Under the pieces are notes generated by a model that did not search any database, had not been told where the DNA came from, and was given only the letters and a program-made list of their open reading frames with translations. A program made the translations under genes and the position numbers. Below are positions 52,954-61,420 of a DNA stretch of 64,000 nt, piece by piece (positions within the stretch are counted from its first letter, which is position 1; each line of letters starts with the position of its first letter). Origin of the DNA: JAHIVB01 sp964574705 (lineage in GTDB: Bacteria; Bacillota_I; Bacilli_A; Izemoplasmatales; Hujiaoplasmataceae); the NCBI GenBank assembly GCA_964574705.1, contig CAZNOO010000006.1:27459-91458 (forward strand), read 5' to 3'.

Positions 52954-54165
52954 CTAGTTTGAACTTTTCAGTTCTTGAATCGGCATATCGAGTTTTTTTT
53001 CAATTCCTTGCAGTACTTTTGTCACGGTATAAGTCAAAAACAAATAAATGAGCGCTACCACAAAATACGCTTCTAATTGTCTGTAATGCATTCCCGCAAT
53101 CTTTCGTGTCTGGTTAAACAGTTCAAATATTCCGATAATCGACAGAACCGATGTATCTTTGATATTGATGACGAACTCATTTCCAATCGCAGGCATTGAA
53201 TTTTTGATGGCCTGCGGGAATATGACATAACGCATCGTCTGAAGTCCAGACATTCCAAGACTTCTTGCGGCTTCCATCTGTCCTGAATCAACAGATTGAA
53301 TGCCTCCTCTTAGAATTTCTGCAATATACGCCGTGGTATTGATACTAACCACAAACAGACCGCAAAGTAAGGCGTCTCCAAACAAGCCAAGTCCATACCA
53401 GAAAAATGCCGCCTGGACAATCATCGGCGTTCCCCTAAAAACAGTAACGTATACTTTTGCAAAAGTTGATAGCGCGGTTTTAAACCCTTTAATAAATCTG
53501 TTATCACCTTGATTGGATTTCAACAAGCGCAACATCACGAGAACCATCGCAAGAGCGAATCCAATCACTGTACCGACAAGCGACAATAACAATGTTGTCG
53601 TAACGCCTTCTACGAACAGTGAGAAATAGCGAAAGAAAGTAAAAAAGGCACCTTCCCAAAATCCATCCGGCATAATCGGAACCAATTGTCCTGTATAAAC
53701 CGCTGACGCACTTTCCTCTCCAAAAAAGAGCGTCGCGGTCAATACGAAGGGTTCATTGCCTTGAAAGGCACTTGGAAGGGACACGATATGAGCCTCTACG
53801 ACTTCAATCTCAGTATCCCCACTGATACTACTCACTGTAATCAAAGTCGCTACGTCGGCAAGTATAATGCGACTACTATCGACCTGCCAAGTTAAGGTAA
53901 CGTCTCCATAAGTTAAAGGTAGATAAAAATCCGTAGATAGCTGATTCAATTTCGTCTCATTGAGCGTTTGATTATTAAAAGTGCTGTAAATTCGAATGTT
54001 CTCGATGGCATCAAGTAAAATGGGATGATCCGTTTCATCGCCCAACGCATTGACTTGCTCTAAGGAAGAAAAGATTGAAAAGGTTCCAGGGAATAAGGTG
54101 TTAACGATTCCGAGCAAGAGTGCGAAGAGTATTAATTTTAATACCCATTTCTTGAGTTTCATCAT
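52954..54165 (-). CDS. Amino acid ABC transporter permease with extracytoplasmic Ig-like insert
   Basis: 403 residues; ordinary HisM/GlnP permeases have about 220. Membrane segment 1 (about 7-28) is followed by about 140 residues outside the cell (35-175) before the permease domain (about 185-400, conserved EAARSLGMSGLQTMRYVIFPQA EAA loop). Within the ectodomain, a DAIENIRI helix, then LPLTYGDVTLTW with SSRIILADV and VEVVEAHI-like strands, resemble the 'atrophied Ig' (aBig-type) fold: short beta-strands around a TWxxxxS motif. I infer a surface or substrate-handling role. It follows the frameshifted binding-protein gene. Confidence 0.85.
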   Translation of the reverse strand: MMKLKKWVLKLILFALLLGIVNTLFPGTFSIFSSLEQVNALGDETDHPILLDAIENIRIYSTFNNQTLNETKLNQLSTDFYLPLTYGDVTLTWQVDSSRIILADVATLITVSSISGDTEIEVVEAHIVSLPSAFQGNEPFVLTATLFFGEESASAVYTGQLVPIMPDGFWEGAFFTFFRYFSLFVEGVTTTLLLSLVGTVIGFALAMVLVMLRLLKSNQGDNRFIKGFKTALSTFAKVYVTVFRGTPMIVQAAFFWYGLGLFGDALLCGLFVVSINTTAYIAEILRGGIQSVDSGQMEAARSLGMSGLQTMRYVIFPQAIKNSMPAIGNEFVINIKDTSVLSIIGIFELFNQTRKIAGMHYRQLEAYFVVALIYLFLTYTVTKVLQGIEKKLDMPIQELKSSN

Positions 54166-54190
54166 GGTTGTCCCTTTCTAAATGACGGAT

Positions 54191-55049
54191 TTATGGTTGT
54201 CTGTCGATGGCATCTACCATCCATGCTTCTCTTTGTTCACTCGTAATGGTTGAAAGGATCGTATTAATGTTCGAAAGTAACGTCACGTCTCCTTGACGGA
54301 CTGCGATTGCCACAGCACTGTCTTCATAGGATACGTCAAATCCATCTCCTTCTTCAAAGGTAATGTACGTTAATTCGGAGTTGGATGCACAAATCGCAAT
54401 GGCAACAGGCAATTCCAAGATTGTTGCATCATAGGTACCTGCATTGATTGCGGTTACAATCGTAGGGACGTCTCCAAGCGGGTTGGCATGTACTGCATCT
54501 GTCATTTGAACAATCAAGTCGTCATATATCGTTGACATCTGTCCAACAACGTTCGCACCAGAAAAATTCATCAATTGAAGTTGCATTTGCATATACAGAA
54601 TCACTTCTCAAAACGATCACATGCGTCGAATGGTAATATTCATCTGAAAAACTAACCGTTTGCGCTCTTTCTGAAGTCGGACTCATACCTGCAATAATCA
54701 TATCGATTTGTGCCGATTCAGCAAGTGAAGGAATGAGTCCATCCCATTCAATTGCACGAACGACTAAATTAAGTCCAAGTCCATCCGCAATCGCCGTTGC
54801 GACTTGAATATCATATCCATCGCAGTAATTGGCGGTTCCATCAATCATTACCGCCGTATTTGAAGCGTTGGACGCTTCTACAGTCCAGTTAAAAGGTGCG
54901 TACGCGCATTCCAAACCCACTACAATTGTTCCGCGTTCCTGAATCGCATCATAATTGTCTTGGTCCACTGAAATGTTTCCGCCATTTGTGCATCCTGCAA
55001 GTAACAGGAACAATAAACCGCTAAAACCAATCATTAGTACTTTTTTCAT
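54191..55049 (-). pseudogene. Amino acid ABC substrate-binding lipoprotein, frameshifted
   Basis: The first frame (54522-55049) encodes a lipoprotein signal ending in LLAGC and the first half of a solute-binding protein (GTIVVGLECAYAPFNW, GYDIQVATAIADGLGLNL, SLAESAQIDMIIAGMSPTSERA, TVSFSDEYY). The other half continues in the +1 frame (54191 to about 54560: SGANVVGQMSTIYDDL and DATILELPVAIAI). The break is at a run of five A at 54562-54566 on the plus strand; removing one would restore a protein of about 285 residues. It may be a true mutation, a sequencing slip in a homopolymer, or recoding. Its operon neighbours are intact. Confidence 0.85.
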
Positions 55050-55081
55050 TAAATTTCTCCTTAGAATTTGATTTTTTAGCG

Positions 55082-55109
55082 AAAAAAAAGCGTCACATCA
55101 GACGCTTTC
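55082..55109 (-). terminator. Riboswitch-controlled terminator
   Basis: AAGCGTC pairs with GACGCTT around a 6-base loop, with T8 on the minus strand, between the lysine aptamer and the binding-protein gene. Confidence 0.88.
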
Positions 55110-55134
55110 AAATCAAATTCAGGAATTTGTTTCG

Positions 55135-55290
55135 TTATAGCGCCTCTATCTTTCGATAGGAGTGTCCTAGGTGTTCCCTAAGACCCCATGAAGCAACATG
55201 TCTGTTGATTCATTCGGCGATGGTTACCTTTCAAAAGGATCATAGACTACCGTCTCCCCAGTTTACTCTTTTGCATCGCTACCTCTAAAC
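55135..55290 (-). promoter_or_regulatory. Lysine riboswitch aptamer
   Basis: The minus strand reads GAGGTAGCG ... AGAGTAAAC ... GCCGAA (55213-55218) ... a hairpin with CATGTTGCTTC ... GAGGCGCTAT at the 3' side. TAGCG near the start pairs with CGCTA at the end to form P1. These are the conserved landmarks of the L-box/lysine riboswitch, and a terminator (55082-55109) follows. Lysine binding would favour termination and switch off the amino acid ABC operon. Confidence 0.85.
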
Positions 55291-55317
55291 TAATATGAAG
55301 TTTTTTCGCATGTCGTT

Positions 55318-55345
55318 ATTATACAAGACATTTTAAGGATGTCAA
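55318..55345 (-). promoter_or_regulatory. Promoter of the lysine-riboswitch operon
   Basis: Minus-strand TTGACA (55340-55345), 16-base spacer, TATAAT (55318-55323), immediately upstream of the aptamer. Confidence 0.88.
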
Positions 55346-55388
55346 CCTAATATGCAAGAATATTTTCAAATCAACGAATGAAAACGTT

Positions 55389-56846
55389 TTAGTCCGATAA
55401 TGCATCGAGCATGGACAAGACATTTGTTCTTTTCGTATTGATATACCATTCAATGTTTCTAAGACTGAATACTTGGTTACCCAAATGATTCTCACTGACC
55501 AAGATATCTTGATATGTTTCCTTGGCAGTAATGAAATCGGTATAAAAAGCATCGAAAGTAAAGATGTTTGTCGAAAAATCTAATAAATATTGATGATAAA
55601 GGTTCACATTGTCTTCAATTTCAAAGATTCTTTTCACGAGTGTTGCTTGGTCGTCTGAACTAGAAGCCAGTGGGTAGTTTACACCATACAAATACGTGAG
55701 ATCCTGATGTTTTCCAAATCCCAATGAATTATCCAAATCAAACGGAATATAGATGACCTTATTCGTATAAATGTTGAAATAAAGATAATAGTTGTTACTA
55801 TTGTATCGGTAATCATCGGTATTACCGATTAAAAATCCCATAGCCAAAGCCCGTATGAACAAATCGACATCAATCAATTCATCTTGATGAAGGCTAAAGA
55901 ACGCCGAGTTATCCAAGTTATTTATTAACCCTGTGAGCGAGTCAAAATGTGTGCGAGTACCGTCTAGTGTATTGTTCTTTAAGGCGTATGAATAACGTTC
56001 ATTGAGTTCATTTTCGTTGATTCCAATCAATCCATTCATCGAAGTGCTCAAATCTGCCGGACCGGAAGTATCTGTGCATTTATACAAATCTCCAAAGTCA
56101 CCCAAAAGGTCACTATCGAAGTTTTTCTTCAAAAAGGAATTATCAATGGGCTCAATAATGGTGTAAAAGCCAAATCCAACGAAGGTTTCATCAATTTTGA
56201 AATAAACAATTCCATAAGATGCATTCGAAACGATAACACCTGCCTGTTCATATAAAAAATAAGAATAGGCTTCTGAAATCATGGCTTCATCGTATTCACT
56301 GTCAAAGGTTTTGCAAAACTCGAAGTTGAGTTGTTTCAAATTGAATGCTTCCCTAGACTTGAGAATTTCATATTCATTCGAATTGACAGAATAATCAAAA
56401 GTGGCGTCAAACTGAAGTTGAAACGATGTCTGGTGAAAAACTTCTCTGTTTCTCCAGTCAAGTGTCATTGGTAAATTTCTCGAAGTGTTACTTTTTGTTC
56501 TGAATCCGACTTCCTGAATGCTGAAATCATTGGAATTGCCGTCACTATAAGTAAGCGTCACCTTATGCATGGTATTGTCCTGATAGGTACCATATTCATC
56601 AAAATAAGCTTGCATTGAGTCTAACAAAGATTGAAATTCAGTACTTGAAAACTCAATCGTAAAGGATTTGAACAATCCGTCGTTAAACAGATTGTCATAA
56701 TCTTTCTTCTGCTTTCTGCTGTTCATCAATCTTACAATCGAAGGCTCATCGGTATTGGCATAGACCAGTTGATAATAAGAAAGAGTGGCAATACTTGCCA
56801 CAAGCAGAAAGATTAAGATGATTCTTTTCATCACCAGCCCGCTCAT
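55389..56846 (-). CDS. Secreted CotH-like protein 1
   Basis: 485 residues. An N-terminal signal sequence (about 6-30) precedes a CotH-type kinase fold: the N-terminal half has EVGFRTKSNTSRNLP (the CotH 'xRxKGN' strand, cf. GFRTKGN in its partner) and a FQLQFD strand; later come GNTDDYRYNSNNYYLY and VIYIPFDLDNSLG, which carry the catalytic and metal-binding Asp residues of CotH kinases. CotH proteins phosphorylate coat proteins in spore formers; here there is no sign of spores, so the target is unknown. It follows a related gene by 10 bases. Confidence 0.88.
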   Translation of the reverse strand: MSGLVMKRIILIFLLVASIATLSYYQLVYANTDEPSIVRLMNSRKQKKDYDNLFNDGLFKSFTIEFSSTEFQSLLDSMQAYFDEYGTYQDNTMHKVTLTYSDGNSNDFSIQEVGFRTKSNTSRNLPMTLDWRNREVFHQTSFQLQFDATFDYSVNSNEYEILKSREAFNLKQLNFEFCKTFDSEYDEAMISEAYSYFLYEQAGVIVSNASYGIVYFKIDETFVGFGFYTIIEPIDNSFLKKNFDSDLLGDFGDLYKCTDTSGPADLSTSMNGLIGINENELNERYSYALKNNTLDGTRTHFDSLTGLINNLDNSAFFSLHQDELIDVDLFIRALAMGFLIGNTDDYRYNSNNYYLYFNIYTNKVIYIPFDLDNSLGFGKHQDLTYLYGVNYPLASSSDDQATLVKRIFEIEDNVNLYHQYLLDFSTNIFTFDAFYTDFITAKETYQDILVSENHLGNQVFSLRNIEWYINTKRTNVLSMLDALSD

Positions 56847-56856
56847 AGTACCACTC

Positions 56857-58371
56857 CTAATGATTTAGATAATAGATTGCGTCAACTCTTGAGTTTGTTG
56901 TTTTTTGTGTGTAATAGTAATCAACGCTATAAGTTCTGTCAGCGACTGAGAAATAAGTCACACCAAGATGCATTGCAGAGTTCATTTCTGACTCATATAG
57001 GCCTTTAATGAGATTATGTCTATCAATGTAGTTTTGAACATCAAAAATACCATTTGTTGGATCTGTAAACTCAAGAACATAGTTCAGATAAGCATCTTTA
57101 TAAGTTTCGATTTCAAGAATGTTATAAGCCATCGGCAAATCAGATTGATCACCAATATAACCTTGAGCTGGCGCATAACTTAAAACGTCGAGGTCAAGTC
57201 CGTGATTTCCAAAAGGATCCCAGCCATAGCCCATGGATTGATCCATGTCAAATGGAATATAGATTGCCTGGCCTTCATAGAAATAAAGGTAATAGTTATT
57301 GGCATCACTTCGATAGTCGTCGGGACTTCCAATCAAAAATCCGATTGCATAAGCTCTCAACAATGAATCAATATCTAATATTTGTTCAAGGACGTTTTGA
57401 TAATTGATGACTGTAGTATCATTCAAGCGATCTACAAATGTAGTAAAACTTGAAAAATTAGAAGTATCTTTATTGGTTTTAAGTTGGTAAGTCTTTCTAT
57501 ACCCGTCATTGTAGTCAGAAACGCCAAGACTGTATTCCATATAATTCGGTTTTAGAGTTGCAGGTTCAGTTTGCCAGACGCATTTGTACAAATCTCCGAC
57601 ACTACCATCCTGATTTCTACCAAAGTACCGTTTGACGAAGACATCATCAATGGGTTCTTGTAATAAAAACAATCCATAAGGTACTTCTGTTCCATCGACA
57701 TCAAAATAGATAATCGCATAGGAAGTAGCTGACGTTAATACTCCAGCTTCTCTATATAGATCATAAGCAATCGATTCAGTCACAATCCCAAAGTCCCAAG
57801 AATTGACATATTTGAAGTTCAATTGTTCTAAATCGAACCCTCTTCTTTCTTTCAATTCTTTATATTGGGTCGAGTTTTCCAAATAATCAAAAGTATCATT
57901 GAATTCAAGTTGGAAGGAAACCTGTTGATAGCCAACGATATTGCCTTGGTTATCTTTTACAACGGGAAGCCTACGAGAAAAAATGTTACCTTTGGTTCTA
58001 AATCCTACTTCATTCATTACAATTATATTCCCAAGAGAGTCAGTATATTCAATATCAACTTCTTGAATCGTATTGTCCCTATAGGAACCGTAGATGTCAT
58101 TGTAATTTTCCATATCGTCAATCAGCTTTAAGAAGTTTGCTTCTGAGAAGTGAATGACGAATTTCTTATATACTTGGTTATCAAACAAATTTACATAACT
58201 TAAATCAATGACTTCTTGCGTGGTTAAATCAGTACTGCCTTCAGATGTTGTTGTAGTTGTGGAAGTTGAAGTCCCCAATGTATTTGTCGTTGTTGTTTGA
58301 GAAAACAAGTCGCATCCCGTCAAAAACAATAACAAAAAGAACATTGAGAACAAAATTGCTTTCTTTGTCAT
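56857..58371 (-). CDS. CotH-like lipoprotein 2
   Basis: 504 residues. A lipoprotein signal ends LTGC near residue 20 and is followed by a Thr/Ser-rich linker (about 25-50). The CotH-type domain shows VGFRTKGNIFSRRLP, ELNDTFDYLENS-like strands, DDYRSDANNYYLY and IYIPFDMDQSMG. It starts 3 bases after the stop of the RluA-type gene, so all three genes are likely co-transcribed. CotH1 and CotH2 align over their whole length and look like a tandem duplication that has diverged. Confidence 0.88.
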   Translation of the reverse strand: MTKKAILFSMFFLLLFLTGCDLFSQTTTTNTLGTSTSTTTTTSEGSTDLTTQEVIDLSYVNLFDNQVYKKFVIHFSEANFLKLIDDMENYNDIYGSYRDNTIQEVDIEYTDSLGNIIVMNEVGFRTKGNIFSRRLPVVKDNQGNIVGYQQVSFQLEFNDTFDYLENSTQYKELKERRGFDLEQLNFKYVNSWDFGIVTESIAYDLYREAGVLTSATSYAIIYFDVDGTEVPYGLFLLQEPIDDVFVKRYFGRNQDGSVGDLYKCVWQTEPATLKPNYMEYSLGVSDYNDGYRKTYQLKTNKDTSNFSSFTTFVDRLNDTTVINYQNVLEQILDIDSLLRAYAIGFLIGSPDDYRSDANNYYLYFYEGQAIYIPFDMDQSMGYGWDPFGNHGLDLDVLSYAPAQGYIGDQSDLPMAYNILEIETYKDAYLNYVLEFTDPTNGIFDVQNYIDRHNLIKGLYESEMNSAMHLGVTYFSVADRTYSVDYYYTQKTTNSRVDAIYYLNH

Positions 58372-58374
58372 GAA

Positions 58375-59247
58375 TTATGCGCCATTTTCCTTCATGAATT
58401 TTTTAAAGGACTCAGGCAACTCAAGTTCAACGTCGATTTCCTGATCCAAAATTGGATGCATCATTTTTATCTTATAGCTAAATAGCAACATCTGATGTAT
58501 GGAATAACGACTCTTGTTATAAAGTTCATCGCCTACGATTGGAAATGAAAAGTGAGAGAAATGAACTCTAATTTGATGCGTTCTTCCAGTTTCGGAAAGA
58601 ACTTTTACAAGCGAATATCTTTTGAATTCTTTGATGACTTGATACGTCGTGGAACATTCCTCGCCATGCATTTGAACTTCTCTTTTAATCGAGTTTTCAA
58701 TCCGCCCAATCGGGAGTTCAATACAGTTCTTCTTCACATCAAGGATTCCATCAATGATTGCATAGTATTCTCTAACAATGTCAGTCTCCGACTTGCCACT
58801 CAATAAATACTTGATAAAACGGGATTTCGCAAGCATAATCAACCCGGAACTTTCCTTGTCCAGACGGTTGACAAAATGAATCTCGCTCTTAATTCCTTTT
58901 TCTCTGTAGTACGCTTGTATTCCATTAGCCAAGGTACCCATTAGATGTGCTTTCGTGACCATGATTTGCTGATCAGCAGGTTTGTTGACAATGATGATAT
59001 AATCATCTTCATAAGCGATTTCCAATTCCATTTTTTCAGGTCTAATCTTTGCATCATACTCTTCGTCATTGATAAAAACATGAAGATGTTCGCCTTTTTT
59101 GACGGTATCTTTCAATGATTTAAGGGTTTGATTTACAAAAATCTGATGCTTTCCATCCAAAACACTTATAATTTTGAAAGGAACATTGCTTTCTTTGAGA
59201 AATCTTTGAATCGCTTCTGGCTTTTTAATACGGTAAATTAGTTCCAA
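58375..59247 (-). CDS. RluA-family pseudouridine synthase
   Basis: 290 residues if the TTG at 59247 is used (about 8 bases after AAGGAAG; a GTG at 59256 lies too close to the site). The catalytic motif reads VNRLDKESSG, with Asp133 of the long frame as nucleophile; the usual His of HRLD is Asn. GRTHQIRVHF and a final HPxxxxE-type substrate loop are present. No S4 domain is clear at the N-terminus. It modifies rRNA or tRNA uridines; the target is unknown. It heads the operon with the CotH pair. Confidence 0.9.
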   Translation of the reverse strand: MELIYRIKKPEAIQRFLKESNVPFKIISVLDGKHQIFVNQTLKSLKDTVKKGEHLHVFINDEEYDAKIRPEKMELEIAYEDDYIIIVNKPADQQIMVTKAHLMGTLANGIQAYYREKGIKSEIHFVNRLDKESSGLIMLAKSRFIKYLLSGKSETDIVREYYAIIDGILDVKKNCIELPIGRIENSIKREVQMHGEECSTTYQVIKEFKRYSLVKVLSETGRTHQIRVHFSHFSFPIVGDELYNKSRYSIHQMLLFSYKIKMMHPILDQEIDVELELPESFKKFMKENGA

Positions 59248-59286
59248 AATGACCACTTCCTTCGTTAAATATTATACCATAAAAAT

Positions 59287-59317
59287 GAAAAAAGATTAAT
59301 GTCAAAATTAATCTTTT
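59287..59317 (-). terminator. Terminator of the DUF402 gene
   Basis: AAAAGATTAAT pairs with ATTAATCTTTT (11 bp, 6-base loop), followed by T6 on the minus strand. Confidence 0.88.
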
Positions 59318-59335
59318 CCCTGAGTAGTTTAAGTG

Positions 59336-59863
59336 CTATTTCCTCATTCCGAGAAAGATGTCATACCATCTCAAAATACAACCCGGGAGGAATGGTACCT
59401 CTTTATTTTCAATTCTTCTTTGGAGGTCTTCAATCTCGTTTTCCAAGATATTGCAAATGCTTTCAGGATAGTTCATGATTTTCTGATGCTTTTTGTATTC
59501 ATTGCGGTCAAGGATGGAAATTGTTCCATCCACGACAACCTTGACATCTAAATCATAATCGATATATTTAATTGCTTCATCGTCTACGAGCGTAGGTGAA
59601 CTCATATTGCAATAATAGGAAACGCCAGTCGGCTTGATGATTCCGATGACGTTATACCAATGGTTCTTAAAGAAATAGGAAACGGATGGCTCCTTCGTAT
59701 ACCAGAAGCGTCCATTAGATTCAATGACCTTGGTCCTCTTGTTCGCAACGATGATGAATTCGTCATTATCTTCAAGGACAGTGGCTTGTTCCCAAATCCG
59801 ATGAAGAGAGTGGTCATGCTTGTAACTTTGCAAAACGATCTTGGTACCGACTGATAATCTCAT
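59336..59863 (-). CDS. DUF402-family nucleoside tri/diphosphate phosphatase
   Basis: 175 residues from the ATG at 59863 (AAAGGA, 9 bases). It shows the DUF402 pattern: KHDHSLHRIWEQA, a PSVSYF strand, FKNHWYNVIGI, then YCNMSSP and IKYIDYDLDVKV with the metal-binding acidic residues and a DRNEY segment. S. aureus and S. coelicolor relatives hydrolyse nucleoside tri- and diphosphates with Mg2+. It has its own terminator. Confidence 0.85.
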   Translation of the reverse strand: MRLSVGTKIVLQSYKHDHSLHRIWEQATVLEDNDEFIIVANKRTKVIESNGRFWYTKEPSVSYFFKNHWYNVIGIIKPTGVSYYCNMSSPTLVDDEAIKYIDYDLDVKVVVDGTISILDRNEYKKHQKIMNYPESICNILENEIEDLQRRIENKEVPFLPGCILRWYDIFLGMRK

Positions 59864-59942
59864 AAACATCATTCCTTTATGGGTTCTTACATCTATTATA
59901 ACAGAATAAATGTTGAATTGCTTGTCTTTTTTGAATAGAAAA

Positions 59943-59966
59943 GAAAAACCCTCTAGGGCGAGGGTT
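59943..59966 (-). terminator. Terminator of the helicase-nfo-trmL operon
   Basis: AACCCTC pairs with GAGGGTT around a 6-base loop, followed by a T-rich tract on the minus strand. Confidence 0.85.
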
Positions 59967-60495
59967 ATTCATTAATATCATCTTTTAACAACCAGTCAGG
60001 GCCTTTCAGACTTTGGGGTTCTGTTTTCGATAAGTTTTCATAATGCCGTTGCCTTAAAGCTTCGTAAAGCACAGTACAAACGACATTACTCAAGTTTAAA
60101 CTTCGAACGAATTCATTCATCGGCAAACGGATACAATCTTCTAGATGATCTCTTAGAATTTCTTTTGGAATTCCAGTCGATTCTTTTCCGAAGATGAGAT
60201 AATATTCTGTCTGGATTTCTGAAAAATCAAACTCATCTGGAGTCATCTTACCATACCGTGTTAAAAACGCATATTTTCCAGGACATTTCGATGTAAAATC
60301 TTCCCAATTTTTGTAAACAGCATACTGGACATGCTCAAGATAATTCACACCTGCTCGTTTAAGGTACTTCATGTCTAGTTTGAACCCAAATGGTTCAATC
60401 AAATGCAATAAAGTGTTTGTCCCTGCACATGTTCTCATGATATTACCTGTATTTTGAGGAATTTCAGGGCCGTATAGTACAACATTTAAAGCCAT
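59965..60495 (-). CDS. trmL: tRNA (cytidine/uridine-34 2'-O)-methyltransferase
   Basis: 176 residues from the ATG at 60495 (GGAGG, 8 bases). SPOUT fold with LNVVLYGPEIPQNTGNIMRTC, the family's GKESTGIP knot motif and IRLPMNEFVRSLNLSNV at the C-terminus. It methylates the wobble base of tRNA-Leu in E. coli. It lies 1 base after nfo. Confidence 0.95.
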   Translation of the reverse strand: MALNVVLYGPEIPQNTGNIMRTCAGTNTLLHLIEPFGFKLDMKYLKRAGVNYLEHVQYAVYKNWEDFTSKCPGKYAFLTRYGKMTPDEFDFSEIQTEYYLIFGKESTGIPKEILRDHLEDCIRLPMNEFVRSLNLSNVVCTVLYEALRQRHYENLSKTEPQSLKGPDWLLKDDINE

Positions 60496-60496
60496 A

Positions 60497-61420
60497 TTAC
60501 TTTCCTCCTTCATAAAAGGAGAGGATATCTTCTATTAAATGAGGGTTGAAAGCTTTTGCTTTGATCATTTCAATTTCATGTAAATAAGGTGGATAGGCGT
60601 TTCTCACATTGGTTTTAGAAGGAATATAAGGCGTTTCCAAAATCTTTGGTATATGAGCTAATTTCGGATGATAAATGACTTGAATCAGGCTATCGAACCC
60701 AATCGTTCCAAATCCGATATTTTCATGTCTGTCTTTATGAGATTCAAAGGGGTTTTTAGAATCATTGACGTGGATAACTTTTAAGTAATGTAACCCGACC
60801 GTTTGATCAAACAACTCCAGAACACCATCAAAATCATTTTTGACATCATAACCGCTATCATTTGAATGGCAGGTATCAAGGCAAACTCCGATTCTGGATT
60901 GATCATCAATTAAATCAATAATCATCGCTAATTCATTAAAATTACGTCCGACTTCAGTTCCTTTGCCGGCCATTCCTTCTAAAGCGATGACTACTTTGCT
61001 ATCTTGTGTTGCTTTGATGATTCTATTCACACCTTTTGCAATTCTTATAACACCCGCTTCTGCGCCTTCTTTCATATGAGCGCCAGGATGAAGAACCATG
61101 ATTTTAGAACCGAGTGCATCTGTCCTTCGAACTTCTTCTGAAAGGAATTCAACTGCGAAGTCTTGTTTTTCAGGATCTGGGTTTGCAAGATTGACGATAT
61201 AGGGAGCGTGAACTATCACATGTTCAGGTAAGATACCAACAGATTTCATCAAATCGAAAGCTTCATCGATTCTTAACTCTGCAATCGGTTTTCTTAGCGT
61301 GTTTTGAGGTGCGCCAGTGTATACCATTAAAGCATTTGCTCCATAGGACTGAGCTTCCAACACACTACCTAGAAACTGGTCATTTCCGCCAAGCGATACA
61401 TGTGATCCGATCAACAACAT
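60497..61420 (-). CDS. nfo: Endonuclease IV
   Basis: 307 residues. TIM barrel with the zinc ligands in VHAPYIVNLANP, VLHPGAH, ALEGMAG, CLDTCHSNDSGYD, VIHVNDSKNPFESHKDRHENIGFGTIG and the final ETP. It cuts 5' to abasic sites and removes 3' blocks in base-excision repair. The ATG overlaps the helicase stop by one base. Confidence 0.97.
   Translation of the reverse strand: MLLIGSHVSLGGNDQFLGSVLEAQSYGANALMVYTGAPQNTLRKPIAELRIDEAFDLMKSVGILPEHVIVHAPYIVNLANPDPEKQDFAVEFLSEEVRRTDALGSKIMVLHPGAHMKEGAEAGVIRIAKGVNRIIKATQDSKVVIALEGMAGKGTEVGRNFNELAMIIDLIDDQSRIGVCLDTCHSNDSGYDVKNDFDGVLELFDQTVGLHYLKVIHVNDSKNPFESHKDRHENIGFGTIGFDSLIQVIYHPKLAHIPKILETPYIPSKTNVRNAYPPYLHEIEMIKAKAFNPHLIEDILSFYEGGK

Noticed and set aside
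58375..59256. Asn in place of His in the HRLD motif of the RluA-type enzyme as a sign of inactivity.
   Set aside because: The nucleophile Asp and the GRTHQIRVH motif are intact, and the residue before RLD varies between RluA family members.
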